Position numbers and translations under genes: made by a program. Positions 1-6,777 of a stretch of DNA of 64,000 nt are shown here, one piece after another (positions within the stretch are counted from its first letter, which is position 1; the number at the start of each line of letters is the position of its first letter). The notes beneath the pieces were generated by a model. The model did not search any database. It saw nothing but the letters and a program-made list of their open reading frames with translations, and had not been told where the DNA came from. Source of the DNA: Flavobacteriia bacterium (GTDB lineage: Bacteria > Bacteroidota > Bacteroidia > Flavobacteriales_D > Crocinitomicaceae); contig JACOTM010000073.1 in assembly GCA_016178305.1 (NCBI GenBank), forward strand, positions 1-64,000, in the 5' to 3' direction.

Positions 1-2
1 CG

Positions 3-110
3 AATGCTATAGCCGAAAGTGTTAATGCTAAAATTAAAGATGCTATTAGACAAAATAAAGGATCAAGAGATTTGGACTTTTTTCATTATAGGATTGCAAT
101 AATTATTTAA
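3..110 (+). CDS. Transposase, C-terminal end only (IS element, cut by window edge)
   Basis: The reading frame is open from the window edge to a TAA at 108-110 and gives about 35 residues containing NAIAESVNAKIK, QNKGSRDLDFF and HYRIA. This resembles the extreme C-terminus of DDE transposases, where an N-A-x-E-S-x-N-x-K-I-K block is followed by a G-x-R-D-x-x-F-F block. The glutamate in AES would be the last residue of the catalytic DDE triad if the assignment is right. The rest of the element lies left of the window and its terminal inverted repeat could not be identified. The element ends next to the RiPP locus that reads toward it. The transposase-tail call is good; the exact IS family is uncertain (ISAon1/ISL3-like is a guess). 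Confidence 0.6.
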   Translation, partial: NAIAESVNAKIKDAIRQNKGSRDLDFFHYRIAIII

Positions 111-257
111 GCTCAGCACCTCAAAATAATTTTAACCCCATTTGGAATAAATACAAATTTTTCTCTTTGTAAATCGTAAATTATACTCCTATTTATTCCT
201 TTTACTGGAATGCAATTTGCATGTAAATACCAGTTGTTATTATTATTGCTAACCATT

Positions 258-446
258 TTAAATTAATTTTATTTTACTGATTAGTTTATAGGGTAAACAA
301 CAAAAAATATTTGAATTATGCTTTTGGGAATACTCTTTTAGGTAAAGTCTATATTTTGAAGAGTCTTTTACCTTCCTTTCAGTTATATTAACATAGTGAA
401 AAGGGATAGGAAGTTCATCCTCTATTTTTTTTAGTTTCTTCATCAT
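258..446 (-). CDS. Small ORF overlapping the end of the ATP-grasp gene, function unknown
   Basis: The 62-residue frame starts with two consecutive ATG codons inside the last 32 bases of the upstream ATP-grasp gene, in another frame. Such overlap suggests translational coupling. The product is basic, with a Lys-rich N-terminus (MMKKLKKIEDELP), a Lys/Tyr/Ser middle and an FCCLPYKL segment near the end. I recognise no domain. It lies between a peptide maturase gene and a transposase remnant, so it may be a RiPP accessory protein, the start of a gene truncated by the insertion, or a chance frame. The overlap and position are the only positive evidence. Confidence 0.35.
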   Translation of the reverse strand: MMKKLKKIEDELPIPFHYVNITERKVKDSSKYRLYLKEYSQKHNSNIFCCLPYKLISKIKLI

Positions 447-1380
447 GTGAAATTAGATAATTAGCAACTTTTTCTTCTAAATAATAATTACAGGGATAAG
501 ATATCATACCAAATTGTCCAACTGGATTAATCTCTAAAAAATAATATTGATCATTAGAAGAATAAATTAAGTCCACTGAACCAGTTGATAAATTCAACTC
601 TTTAAATAATTTAATTAATTTATCAGTAATAAATTCAGGTAGTTTATAAGGGGTGTTCCTATTTGGTCTATTCCAATCGTAATGTCGGAAATCCAATTTA
701 GTTTTTTCATTTTCTTGAGAAAATATTGCCATTGAATAGATTTTATTGTCAAGAAAAAAGGCTCTAATTTCAATTTTTTTTATTATTTCTTGTTGAAATA
801 AAGAATATGGGAAAAATGATGGTATCACTTCAATATTGTCAATTTTTGAAGTATACATCATATATAAGTTATCTTTATCTTGCATCATTATCCCATCAGA
901 CAATGGCTTACAAATTACATTTTTTTGATTTTTCAAAAAAATATTCAAGTTTTTTTTTGAATTTGTCACAATCGAATTTGGAATTTTTAATCCAATTTTT
1001 TCAGCTTTAGCAAGAACGTGTAATTTATCAAGTGTTGCATTTTCAGGATTAGACAACCAATTGGAGTTAGAATATTTATTAAAATACAAATTACTTGCAT
1101 GTTTAAACTCTTTAGTTAAAAATTCATAAGTAGAATGAAATACATTCTTATCTTTAAAAATTTTTGATTTTAAATTAGGCAAAGGTACTCCCCATTTTCT
1201 GTACCATACAGAATGATTTAATGAATCGTATTTTTTGTTGTTACTAATTCTTATTTCTCTTTGATATTCATAAAAATCTTCAAAGTTTATTCTTAAAAAT
1301 GGATGATCATACAAGTACAAATAGTCTACAACTTTATCGGTTGTTGTTTCTAAATCTTTTTTTGAAAAAATAATTACCAT
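415..1380 (-). CDS. gwsG: GwsG-like ATP-grasp peptide maturase (graspetide-type RiPP enzyme)
   Basis: The 321-residue protein matches the ATP-grasp enzymes that install ester or amide cross-links in graspetide-like precursors. The N-terminus (MVIIFSKKDLETTTDKVVDYL then FLRIN) has the family pattern of a short beta strand followed by D-x-x-T-x-x-V. A central NWLSNP block lies near residues 107-112, a likely ATP-contacting lysine near 158 (ICKPLSDG), and an E-x-R-A-F-F segment near 204. The C-terminal metal and phosphate region is DLIYS plus LEINPVGQ near 270-289. It lies 42 bases after two double-glycine precursor genes, as in grasp-with-spasm clusters. The usual SPASM-domain partner is not seen here; an IS element sits downstream where it might be. 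Family call strong, chemistry inferred. Confidence 0.8.
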   Translation of the reverse strand: MVIIFSKKDLETTTDKVVDYLYLYDHPFLRINFEDFYEYQREIRISNNKKYDSLNHSVWYRKWGVPLPNLKSKIFKDKNVFHSTYEFLTKEFKHASNLYFNKYSNSNWLSNPENATLDKLHVLAKAEKIGLKIPNSIVTNSKKNLNIFLKNQKNVICKPLSDGIMMQDKDNLYMMYTSKIDNIEVIPSFFPYSLFQQEIIKKIEIRAFFLDNKIYSMAIFSQENEKTKLDFRHYDWNRPNRNTPYKLPEFITDKLIKLFKELNLSTGSVDLIYSSNDQYYFLEINPVGQFGMISYPCNYYLEEKVANYLISHDEETKKNRG

Positions 1381-1422
1381 AAGCGTAATAAATAGGTTAC
1401 CCTAAAAAGGGTAACCAGATTT

Positions 1423-1602
1423 TTAATCACAATTACATGTCCAAGAAGCTGTTTCTTCATCTGCTGGACAATTCCACTTATCATAAGTGATTTCTGTAAG
1501 TTTAAATTTCGTAGGTTCTCCTCTTAGACCTCCATTTATTGAAGACATATCAATTGCCTTGCTTTCAAACTTACCAGAATTAATTTTTTCTAATTTTTTC
1601 AT
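1423..1602 (-). CDS. RiPP precursor peptide B, GG leader with Cys-rich core end
   Basis: The peptide has 59 residues. The start used is the ATG at 1602, directly after an (AAT)n run, because it gives the leader MKKLEKINSG that parallels the neighbouring precursor; an upstream extension to 1668 would overlap that gene. The leader ends in SSINGG at residues 24-25, a double-glycine cleavage site typical of peptidase-coupled ABC export. The core contains TEITYDKWNCPADEETASW and a terminal CNCD, so Thr/Ser donors and Glu/Asp acceptors are both present, as needed for omega-ester linkage by the adjacent ATP-grasp enzyme. The core shares no obvious sequence with precursor A beyond a short Cys-x-Cys end. 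Confidence 0.7.
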   Translation of the reverse strand: MKKLEKINSGKFESKAIDMSSINGGLRGEPTKFKLTEITYDKWNCPADEETASWTCNCD

Positions 1603-1612
1603 ATTATTATTA

Positions 1613-1798
1613 TTATTTAGTTGGACATGGACAACCATCACTGTTAATAGTTTTGGTTGAAGTTTCACGATCGTTATCAGTTGTGTAAACAGTTGTTACA
1701 ACAGTAGTTTCTGATCCATTTATACCACCAACAACTGTGAATAAAACTTTTTCATCTAACTGAAACTTCTTTAGTTTTAAACTTTCAAATTTTTTCAT
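1613..1798 (-). CDS. RiPP precursor peptide A, GG leader with repeated Thr-Thr core
   Basis: The peptide has 61 residues. The leader MKKFESLKLKKFQLDEKVLF is followed by VVGG at residues 22-25, the double-glycine processing site also present in precursor B. The core holds three spaced Thr-Thr pairs (TTVV, TTVY, TTDN) followed by acidic DNDRE, then TSTKT and a C-terminal CPCP segment. Regular Thr pairs next to Asp/Glu are the hallmark of graspetide cores, where an ATP-grasp ligase joins hydroxyl side chains to carboxylates. It is the first gene of the minus-strand locus, 10 bases before precursor B. The cross-link pattern cannot be read from sequence. Confidence 0.72.
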   Translation of the reverse strand: MKKFESLKLKKFQLDEKVLFTVVGGINGSETTVVTTVYTTDNDRETSTKTINSDGCPCPTK

Positions 1799-1840
1799 AT
1801 TAAATTTGAGTTATATATCGCCTACTCTAAAAAAATACCA

Positions 1841-1848
1841 TAACTTTG
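1841..1848 (+). promoter_or_regulatory. Promoter -7 box candidate TAACTTTG upstream of the structured non-coding element
   Basis: TAACTTTG fits the Bacteroidetes sigma-A -7 consensus TAnnTTTG exactly and faces the plus-strand structured element that ends in a strong terminator at 1929-1958. No convincing TTTG -33 box is seen at the usual spacing, so activity is uncertain. Confidence 0.3.
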
Positions 1849-1879
1849 AAATAGTGCATTTTCGGCATACTACACTATG

Positions 1880-1909
1880 CAAAGGTGCGCACGTAATCTG
1901 GTCGGCAAA
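1880..1909 (-). promoter_or_regulatory. Possible minus-strand promoter for the RiPP locus
   Basis: On the minus strand TTTG (1906-1909) is followed after 18 bases by CACCTTTG (1880-1887), close to the Bacteroidetes arrangement of TTTG, about 19 bases, TAnnTTTG. The first T of the -7 box is a C. It would give a leader of about 75 bases before precursor A at 1798. Suggestive only. Confidence 0.25.
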
Positions 1910-1928
1910 GCAGACTTTTTGCGTCTAG

Positions 1929-1958
1929 AAGGGGGTGTTGCCGCACTCCCTTTTTTCT
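1929..1958 (+). terminator. Strong intrinsic terminator
   Basis: AAGGGGGTG and CACTCCCTT form a 9-base-pair stem with one G-T wobble around the loop TTGCCG, followed immediately by a run of T ending near 1956. No plus-strand protein gene lies upstream within the window that it would serve, which argues for a short non-coding transcript. Confidence 0.7.
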
Positions 1959-2227
1959 TAACTATCTTAACTCTTCATAAACTTTTAAACATAAAAATCC
2001 ACTTAGAGCAACTATTATCATTTCCGTTCCGCACTGAAGAATAATTCTTCTCTCCTATAAAATCAAACTAATTAATTTAGTTTGTGGTTGGTCTTCGACC
2101 TAATTCAAATTTGCAGTAGAAAATTTAACTAGTTATTTTTTGGTTTTATGTTGTTTTCTAATTCAACACATTGATAAACACTCGATTTTTTGAAATGTTA
2201 AATTTTCGATGACAACCGCTTTTCAAA

Positions 2228-2269
2228 CGATGAAAGAGGTATTTTGATTGTTTTAAAATTCTTTCATCG
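2228..2269. repeat. Perfect 10-base inverted repeat with 22-base loop
   Basis: CGATGAAAGA (2228-2237) is repeated inverted as TCTTTCATCG (2260-2269), upstream of tlyA. It could be a hairpin in the tlyA leader, a protein-binding site or a small mobile-element remnant. No T-run follows, so it does not look like a terminator. Confidence 0.5.
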
Positions 2270-2442
2270 CAAAAAAGTTGTTTACCACATTCAAATATAA
2301 AACAACAAAATGATTGTTATTCCAAAACAAGATACTAGGCATAGAGGCATCATTCGTTAAAGTTTCTAAATCAATTTTAACACCTAAAGATTTGAAACTT
2401 ATTTTTTCTGCTGCATCAGAAATTTTCCCCTACCTTTACAAA

Positions 2443-3183
2443 ATGGAAGAGCGTTTGGATAAGATATTAGTACAAAGAAACTTAGTTCACTCAAGAATTA
2501 GAGCTGAACAAGTCATTCAAGAAATTGGCGTTAAAGTAAATGGAAAATTAATCCATAAACCTGGAAAGAAATTCCCAATAGCGTGTAAAATTGAACTTGT
2601 ATCTGAAGAAATACCTTGGGTTTCAATGGATGCTTTAAAACTTGAAGAAGCTTATAACAAATGGAAATTTGAAATAGAAAATGGAATCTTTTTAGATGTT
2701 GGCTGCTCTACTGGTGGATTTACAGAATTTTTACTTAGTGAAAAAGCATCTAAAGTTTTTGCGACTGACACTTCCAAGAATGCTTTGCATCCAAAAATCA
2801 AAGAAAATGAATTAGTAATCGATTTGACAGGAGGTCCAATTAGAGAAATCACTAAAAAAACAGCAACAGATGAATTAGACGGCTGTGTTATTAATGCCCC
2901 TTTTTTAGCGATGGAAAAAGTATTCCCTTTTATACACGGATTTTTAAAAGAAAATGGATTTGTTATAGCCCTTTTAAAACCAACTTTTGAAGCCGAAAAA
3001 GACTTCTTGAAACATGACGGAACTCTAAAAAATAATAAAGCCTTTCCGCTCATCATAGACAATATTAAAAAAATTGGAAATTTAAACAACCTTGATTATG
3101 TCGATTCGATTCAATCTCCAATCTTAGGAAATAATGGTCAACCTGAATTAATCGCATTTTTTCGTAAAAAAATCACTGTTTAG
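2443..3183 (+). CDS. tlyA: TlyA family S4-domain rRNA 2'-O-methyltransferase homologue
   Basis: The 246-residue protein has an N-terminal S4 RNA-binding domain (MEERLDKILVQRNL, then HSRIRAEQVI and VNGKLIHKPGKK) and an FtsJ-like Rossmann methyltransferase domain with SAM motif DVGCSTGGFTEFLL near 85-98 and LLKPTFEAEKD near 177-187. TlyA enzymes methylate ribosomal RNA in other bacteria. The start was placed at 2443 because MEERLDKILV is the normal family N-terminus; four bases before it is a TACCTTTA box. The middle motif where family members read DVSFI is CVINAPFLA here, so substrate or activity may have drifted. It precedes the sulfur-mobilising genes. Confidence 0.8.
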   Translation: MEERLDKILVQRNLVHSRIRAEQVIQEIGVKVNGKLIHKPGKKFPIACKIELVSEEIPWVSMDALKLEEAYNKWKFEIENGIFLDVGCSTGGFTEFLLSEKASKVFATDTSKNALHPKIKENELVIDLTGGPIREITKKTATDELDGCVINAPFLAMEKVFPFIHGFLKENGFVIALLKPTFEAEKDFLKHDGTLKNNKAFPLIIDNIKKIGNLNNLDYVDSIQSPILGNNGQPELIAFFRKKITV

Positions 3184-3207
3184 AATAAATCAAAATAAGG
3201 TATTTTG

Positions 3208-3215
3208 TATCTTTG
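3208..3215 (+). promoter_or_regulatory. Promoter -7 box TATCTTTG for sufS
   Basis: TATCTTTG matches TAnnTTTG exactly, 12 bases before the ATG at 3228. A TTG codon at 3213 lies inside this box and would therefore be upstream of transcription start, which decides in favour of 3228 as the sufS start. Confidence 0.6.
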
Positions 3216-3227
3216 TACCAAGGAATT

Positions 3228-4460
3228 ATGGAAGGACAAAAAAAATATTTTAATGTAAGAGAAATTCGAGAGCAATTTCCTGCACTTCGCCGTTTGATTT
3301 ATGGTAAAAATTTGATTTACTTCGATAATGGCGCAACATCTCAAAAACCTCAAATGGTATTGGATGCGATAAATATGTATTATTCAAAAGATAATGCAAA
3401 TATCCATCGCGGAGTGCATTACATGAGTCAAAAAGCTACTACTGGATACGAAGATGCTCGTATTACGATTCAAAAATATATCAATGCTGAAAAATCTGAA
3501 GAAATTATTTTCACAAAAGGAACTACAGACAGCATCAATTTAGTCGCTTTTTCTTTTGGACAAATGATGAACGAAGGTGATGAAATTGTTATTTCTGCAA
3601 TGGAACATCACTCTAACATTGTTCCTTGGCAAATGTTATGTGAAAGAAGAGGTTGTAAATTAAAAGTTGCTCCTATCAATAAAAAAGGAGAATTAATAAT
3701 GGCTGAGTTTGAAGCACTGTTAAACGAAAAAACTAAAATAGTTTCGGTTACTCACATTTCGAATACTTTAGGTACAATTAATCCAATTAAAGAAATCATT
3801 CAAAAAGCCCATGCAGTTGGAGCTAAAGTGTTCATTGATGGAGCTCAAAGCATTCAGCATAAACCAATAGATGTCAAAGACTTAGATTGTGATTTTTATG
3901 CATTCTCTAGCCACAAAGTATTTGGACCTACTGGTATTGGAGTGTTGTATGGAAAAGAAAAGCTCTTAGAAAAAATGCCGCCCTATCAAGGTGGTGGAGA
4001 TATGATTGCAAAAGTTACTTTTGAACGTACAACGTACAATGATCTTCCATATAAATTTGAAGCAGGAACACCTCATATTGCAGGAGGAATTTGCTTAGGG
4101 AAAGCCATTGAATTCTTATCCCAATTCGATATGGAGGCTTTGCAAAAACACGAATTAGATTTGACAGATTATGCTCAAGATATGCTATCTACTTTCGAAG
4201 GAGTCAATATTATCGGAGAGGCAAAAAAGAAAGCAAGTGTTGTTTCATTCACTGTTGACGGCTTACATCCCTTTGACATTGGTACTTTGCTAGACAAACA
4301 AGGCATCGCAGTAAGAACAGGGCATCATTGTACACAACCATTAATGGATTTTTACAAAATTCCAGGTACAGTAAGAGCATCTTTTGCTTTTTATAATACA
4401 AAAGAAGAAATTGATTTTTTCATCGAAGCTGTTGAAAAAAGTATCAATATGTTACGTTAA
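3228..4460 (+). CDS. sufS: Cysteine desulfurase SufS
   Basis: The 410-residue PLP enzyme takes sulfur from cysteine as an enzyme-bound persulfide for Fe-S cluster assembly. Visible features are YFDNGATSQKP near 31-41, the SAMEHHSNIVPW block near 123-134, the PLP lysine in FSSHKVFGPTG (K230) and the catalytic cysteine in RTGHHCTQP (C368), spaced as in group II SufS proteins. The length is normal. It is followed after 2 bases by sufE, its sulfur acceptor and activator. The Fe-S scaffold genes sufBCD are not next to it here. The ATG was chosen over an upstream TTG because of the promoter box position. Confidence 0.95.
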   Translation: MEGQKKYFNVREIREQFPALRRLIYGKNLIYFDNGATSQKPQMVLDAINMYYSKDNANIHRGVHYMSQKATTGYEDARITIQKYINAEKSEEIIFTKGTTDSINLVAFSFGQMMNEGDEIVISAMEHHSNIVPWQMLCERRGCKLKVAPINKKGELIMAEFEALLNEKTKIVSVTHISNTLGTINPIKEIIQKAHAVGAKVFIDGAQSIQHKPIDVKDLDCDFYAFSSHKVFGPTGIGVLYGKEKLLEKMPPYQGGGDMIAKVTFERTTYNDLPYKFEAGTPHIAGGICLGKAIEFLSQFDMEALQKHELDLTDYAQDMLSTFEGVNIIGEAKKKASVVSFTVDGLHPFDIGTLLDKQGIAVRTGHHCTQPLMDFYKIPGTVRASFAFYNTKEEIDFFIEAVEKSINMLR

Positions 4461-4462
4461 TT

Positions 4463-4879
4463 ATGACATTAGACGAAAAACAAAACGAAATAATCGAAGA
4501 CTTTTCTCTCTTTGAGGATTGGATGCAAAAATATGAGTATATCATCGAATTAGGTAAAGATTTGCCCTTAATAGAAGAAGAAAAAAAAACCGATGATCGC
4601 TTAATAGACGGATGTCAATCTAAAGTTTGGCTAGATTCAACAATAGAAAATGGTAAGATGAAATTGTCTGCTGATTCAGACGCAATAATAACAAAGGGAA
4701 TTATTGGGTTACTTGTTAGAGTTTTAAACAATGAAACTCCCGAGGTTGTAGCCAAAGCAGATTTGTTTTTCATTCAAGAAATTGGCTTACAAGAACATTT
4801 ATCTCCTACTCGTGCTAACGGTTTGTTGAGTATGGTTAAAAAAATAAAAATGAATGCCTTAACAGCTTTAAGTCGTTAA
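4463..4879 (+). CDS. sufE: Sulfur acceptor protein SufE
   Basis: The 138-residue protein carries the conserved DRLIDGCQSKVW motif with the persulfide-accepting cysteine at residue 51, and the later LSPTRANGLLSMV helix characteristic of SufE. It accepts sulfur from SufS and passes it to the Fe-S scaffold. It starts 2 bases after sufS and is followed after about 20 bases by the SufT-like gene, so the three are almost certainly one operon. Confidence 0.94.
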   Translation: MTLDEKQNEIIEDFSLFEDWMQKYEYIIELGKDLPLIEEEKKTDDRLIDGCQSKVWLDSTIENGKMKLSADSDAIITKGIIGLLVRVLNNETPEVVAKADLFFIQEIGLQEHLSPTRANGLLSMVKKIKMNALTALSR

Positions 4880-4898
4880 TGCCTTCACTAAAAACAAA

Positions 4899-5204
4899 AT
4901 GATGGAATTAGAAAATATCATAGTAGAGGTTTTAAAAACAATATACGACCCTGAAATTCCAGTAGATATTTACGAATTAGGACTTATCTATGAAGTGAAA
5001 GTGGACCAAGAAAACAATGTAGAAATTGACATGACCTTGACTTCTCCAAATTGTCCTGTTGCTGAAACTATGCCGAAAGAAGTAGAAGATAAAGTTGGGT
5101 TAATTGAGGGAGTAAACTCCTCCAAAGTAAACATTGTTTTTGACCCTCCTTGGGATAAAGATATGATGAGCGAAGAAGCAAAATTGGAATTAGGATTCCT
5201 TTAA
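4899..5204 (+). CDS. sufT: SufT-like MIP18/DUF59 Fe-S maturation protein
   Basis: The 101-residue single-domain protein has the family motifs YDPEIPVDIYELGLIY near 16-31 and TSPNCPVAETMP near 48-59 with the conserved cysteine at 52, then FDPPWDKDMMSE near the end. Members of this family help load Fe-S clusters onto target proteins; the paa operon has a related member (PaaD). The position right after sufS-sufE supports the SufT role. Either of two adjacent ATG codons (4899 or 4902) could be the start. Confidence 0.88.
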   Translation: MMELENIIVEVLKTIYDPEIPVDIYELGLIYEVKVDQENNVEIDMTLTSPNCPVAETMPKEVEDKVGLIEGVNSSKVNIVFDPPWDKDMMSEEAKLELGFL

Positions 5205-5225
5205 CATAATTTTGAATTTTAAGAT

Positions 5226-6470
5226 ATGAGAAGAGTTGTTATTACTGGTATTGGTGCATTAACACCTATAGGAAACAATTTAACCGATTATTGGAATGGA
5301 TTAAAAGAAGGAAAAAGCGGTGCAGCTCCAATAACAAAATTTGATACATCTAAATTTAAAACAACTTTTGCATGTGAATTAAAAAACTTTGACCCAAAAG
5401 CACATTTTGATGTCAAAGAATTAAGAAAATACGACCCTTTTTCTCAATATGCATTAATTGCCGTAGCAGAAGCTATATCCAATGGAAATATTAATTTTGA
5501 GCTATTAAATAAAGATCGAATTGGAGTCATCTGGGGTTCAGGAAATGGTGGAATTCAAACTTTCCAGGATCAAATGAAAGAATTTTGTCAAGGTGATGGA
5601 ACACCCCGTTTTACACCATATTTTATTCCAAGAATATTAGTTGATATTGCATCCGGTATTATTTCAATTAAATACGGTTTGAGAGGTGTCAATTTTTGTC
5701 CCGTTTCAGCTTGCGCAACTTCAAACACAGCTATTATTGAAGCTTTCAACTATATTAAATGGGATAAAGCTGATATGATTGTAACAGGTGGTTCAGAAGC
5801 CGCAATCAATGAATCTGCCATTGGTGGTTTTTCATCAGCTAAAGCATTATCTACGCGCAATGACGCACCCGAAAAAGCTTCAAGACCTTTTGATATACAC
5901 CGAGATGGTTTTGTTATGGGTGAAGGTGCAGGAGCACTAATCTTAGAAGAATATGAACATGCTAAAACCAGAGGAGCAAAGATATATGGCGAAATTGTAG
6001 GAGGAGGAATGGCTGCTGATGCTTACCATTTAACAGGTACACATCCAGAAGGAGAAGGTGCTGTTTTAGGAATGAAAGAAGCATTAAGAGAAGCTGGAAT
6101 TTCAGCAGATGAAATCGATTATGTTAATATGCATGCAACTTCAACTCCTCAAGGAGATAATTCTGAATTAATTGCTGCAAAAAGAGTTTTTGGAGACCGA
6201 AATCAATTAGCAATTTCTGCAACAAAATCAATGACTGGACATTTATTAGGAGCTGCTGGAGCAATTGAAGCAATTGCATGTATTATGGCTATCCAAGAAG
6301 ACATTGTGCCTCCAACAATAAACACAAAAGAAATAGAACCAGATTTTGCAGGAGTATATACTTTCCCTTTAGACAAGCCATTCGCTAAAAAAATAAATTA
6401 TGCGATGAGCAATACCTTTGGATTTGGTGGACATATTGCTTCCGTAATTTTTAAAAAAATTGAAAAATAA
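5226..6470 (+). CDS. fabF: Beta-ketoacyl-ACP synthase II (FabF-type)
   Basis: The 414-residue protein is a full-length condensing enzyme. The catalytic cysteine is in PVSACATSN (C163), with histidines in NMHATSTPQGD (H303) and KSMTGHLLGAAGA (H339) and the conserved lysine at 334. These are the elongating ketosynthase residues of fatty acid synthesis, so it should be active. It lies 21 bases after sufT and has no acyl carrier protein gene beside it, unlike the usual acpP-fabF pair. This suggests a second FabF copy or a relocated gene. Confidence 0.9.
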   Translation: MRRVVITGIGALTPIGNNLTDYWNGLKEGKSGAAPITKFDTSKFKTTFACELKNFDPKAHFDVKELRKYDPFSQYALIAVAEAISNGNINFELLNKDRIGVIWGSGNGGIQTFQDQMKEFCQGDGTPRFTPYFIPRILVDIASGIISIKYGLRGVNFCPVSACATSNTAIIEAFNYIKWDKADMIVTGGSEAAINESAIGGFSSAKALSTRNDAPEKASRPFDIHRDGFVMGEGAGALILEEYEHAKTRGAKIYGEIVGGGMAADAYHLTGTHPEGEGAVLGMKEALREAGISADEIDYVNMHATSTPQGDNSELIAAKRVFGDRNQLAISATKSMTGHLLGAAGAIEAIACIMAIQEDIVPPTINTKEIEPDFAGVYTFPLDKPFAKKINYAMSNTFGFGGHIASVIFKKIEK

Positions 6471-6777
6471 TAAGCCAAGGAATTCGAATATTATTTTAAC
6501 AAATCAATTCCTATACAAATTGAAATAAACAAACTCTTGAAATGAAATGTAATTTCTTATGATGATTTAATGACATTTAAATTTAAAGCTTCTCTTCCAA
6601 AAGAGATCTTAGATTTTAAAGAATTAGAAAGACTGAAAAAATAACTAAAAAAAGAAAATCAACGAAGTCACAATTGATTTTTTTCATATTGTTAATCACT
6701 TTTTCCTTTATTTTCAATTCTATTTCAAAATGAAAGGTTACTTTTAATAAAATCTGACATTAAAGAAGAAAAGAAGA
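6471..6777. other. Intergenic region between fabF and the sigma factor gene
   Basis: About 307 bases, very AT-rich. A short plus-strand frame at 6570-6644 (24 codons) is too short and unsupported to call. A TACTTTTA box near 6739-6746, about 30 bases before the sigma gene, could be its promoter -7 element. Nothing else is recognisable. Confidence 0.5.

Larger units (their letters stand above)
1849..1958 (+). ncRNA. Candidate structured non-coding RNA or attenuator with intrinsic terminator
   Basis: This stretch lies between the divergent precursor A and tlyA genes and is visibly richer in G and C than its surroundings. A perfect arm pair CGGCAA (1903-1908) and TTGCCG (1938-1943) could form a long hairpin enclosing a smaller AGAC/GTCT stem (1912-1915 with 1923-1926). 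The right arm TTGCCG is also the loop of the terminator hairpin at 1929-1952, so the two folds exclude each other, like antiterminator and terminator. GTGCGCAC (1885-1892) is an 8-base palindrome. No known RNA family was recognised. It may be a small RNA, a leader for tlyA, or part of a mobile element. Confidence 0.3.
1799..2442. other. Long non-coding region between the RiPP locus and tlyA
   Basis: About 640 bases without a supported protein gene. It holds the structured terminator-ended element (1849-1958), the inverted repeat at 2228-2269 and a weak -7-like TACCTTTA at 2431-2438. A frame open from 2314 in phase with tlyA exists, but its first 43 residues do not resemble the family N-terminus and are taken as non-coding. 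Confidence 0.6.

Noticed and set aside
1849-1958. Possible signal recognition particle RNA or tRNA
   Set aside because: The conserved SRP apical loop and tRNA arms are missing; only hairpins and a terminator are visible.
2652-3089. Long minus-strand open frame inside tlyA
   Set aside because: It lies wholly within a well-supported gene on the other strand and has no domain pattern.
6570-6644. 24-codon plus-strand frame
   Set aside because: Too short, no clear ribosome binding site and no recognisable motif.
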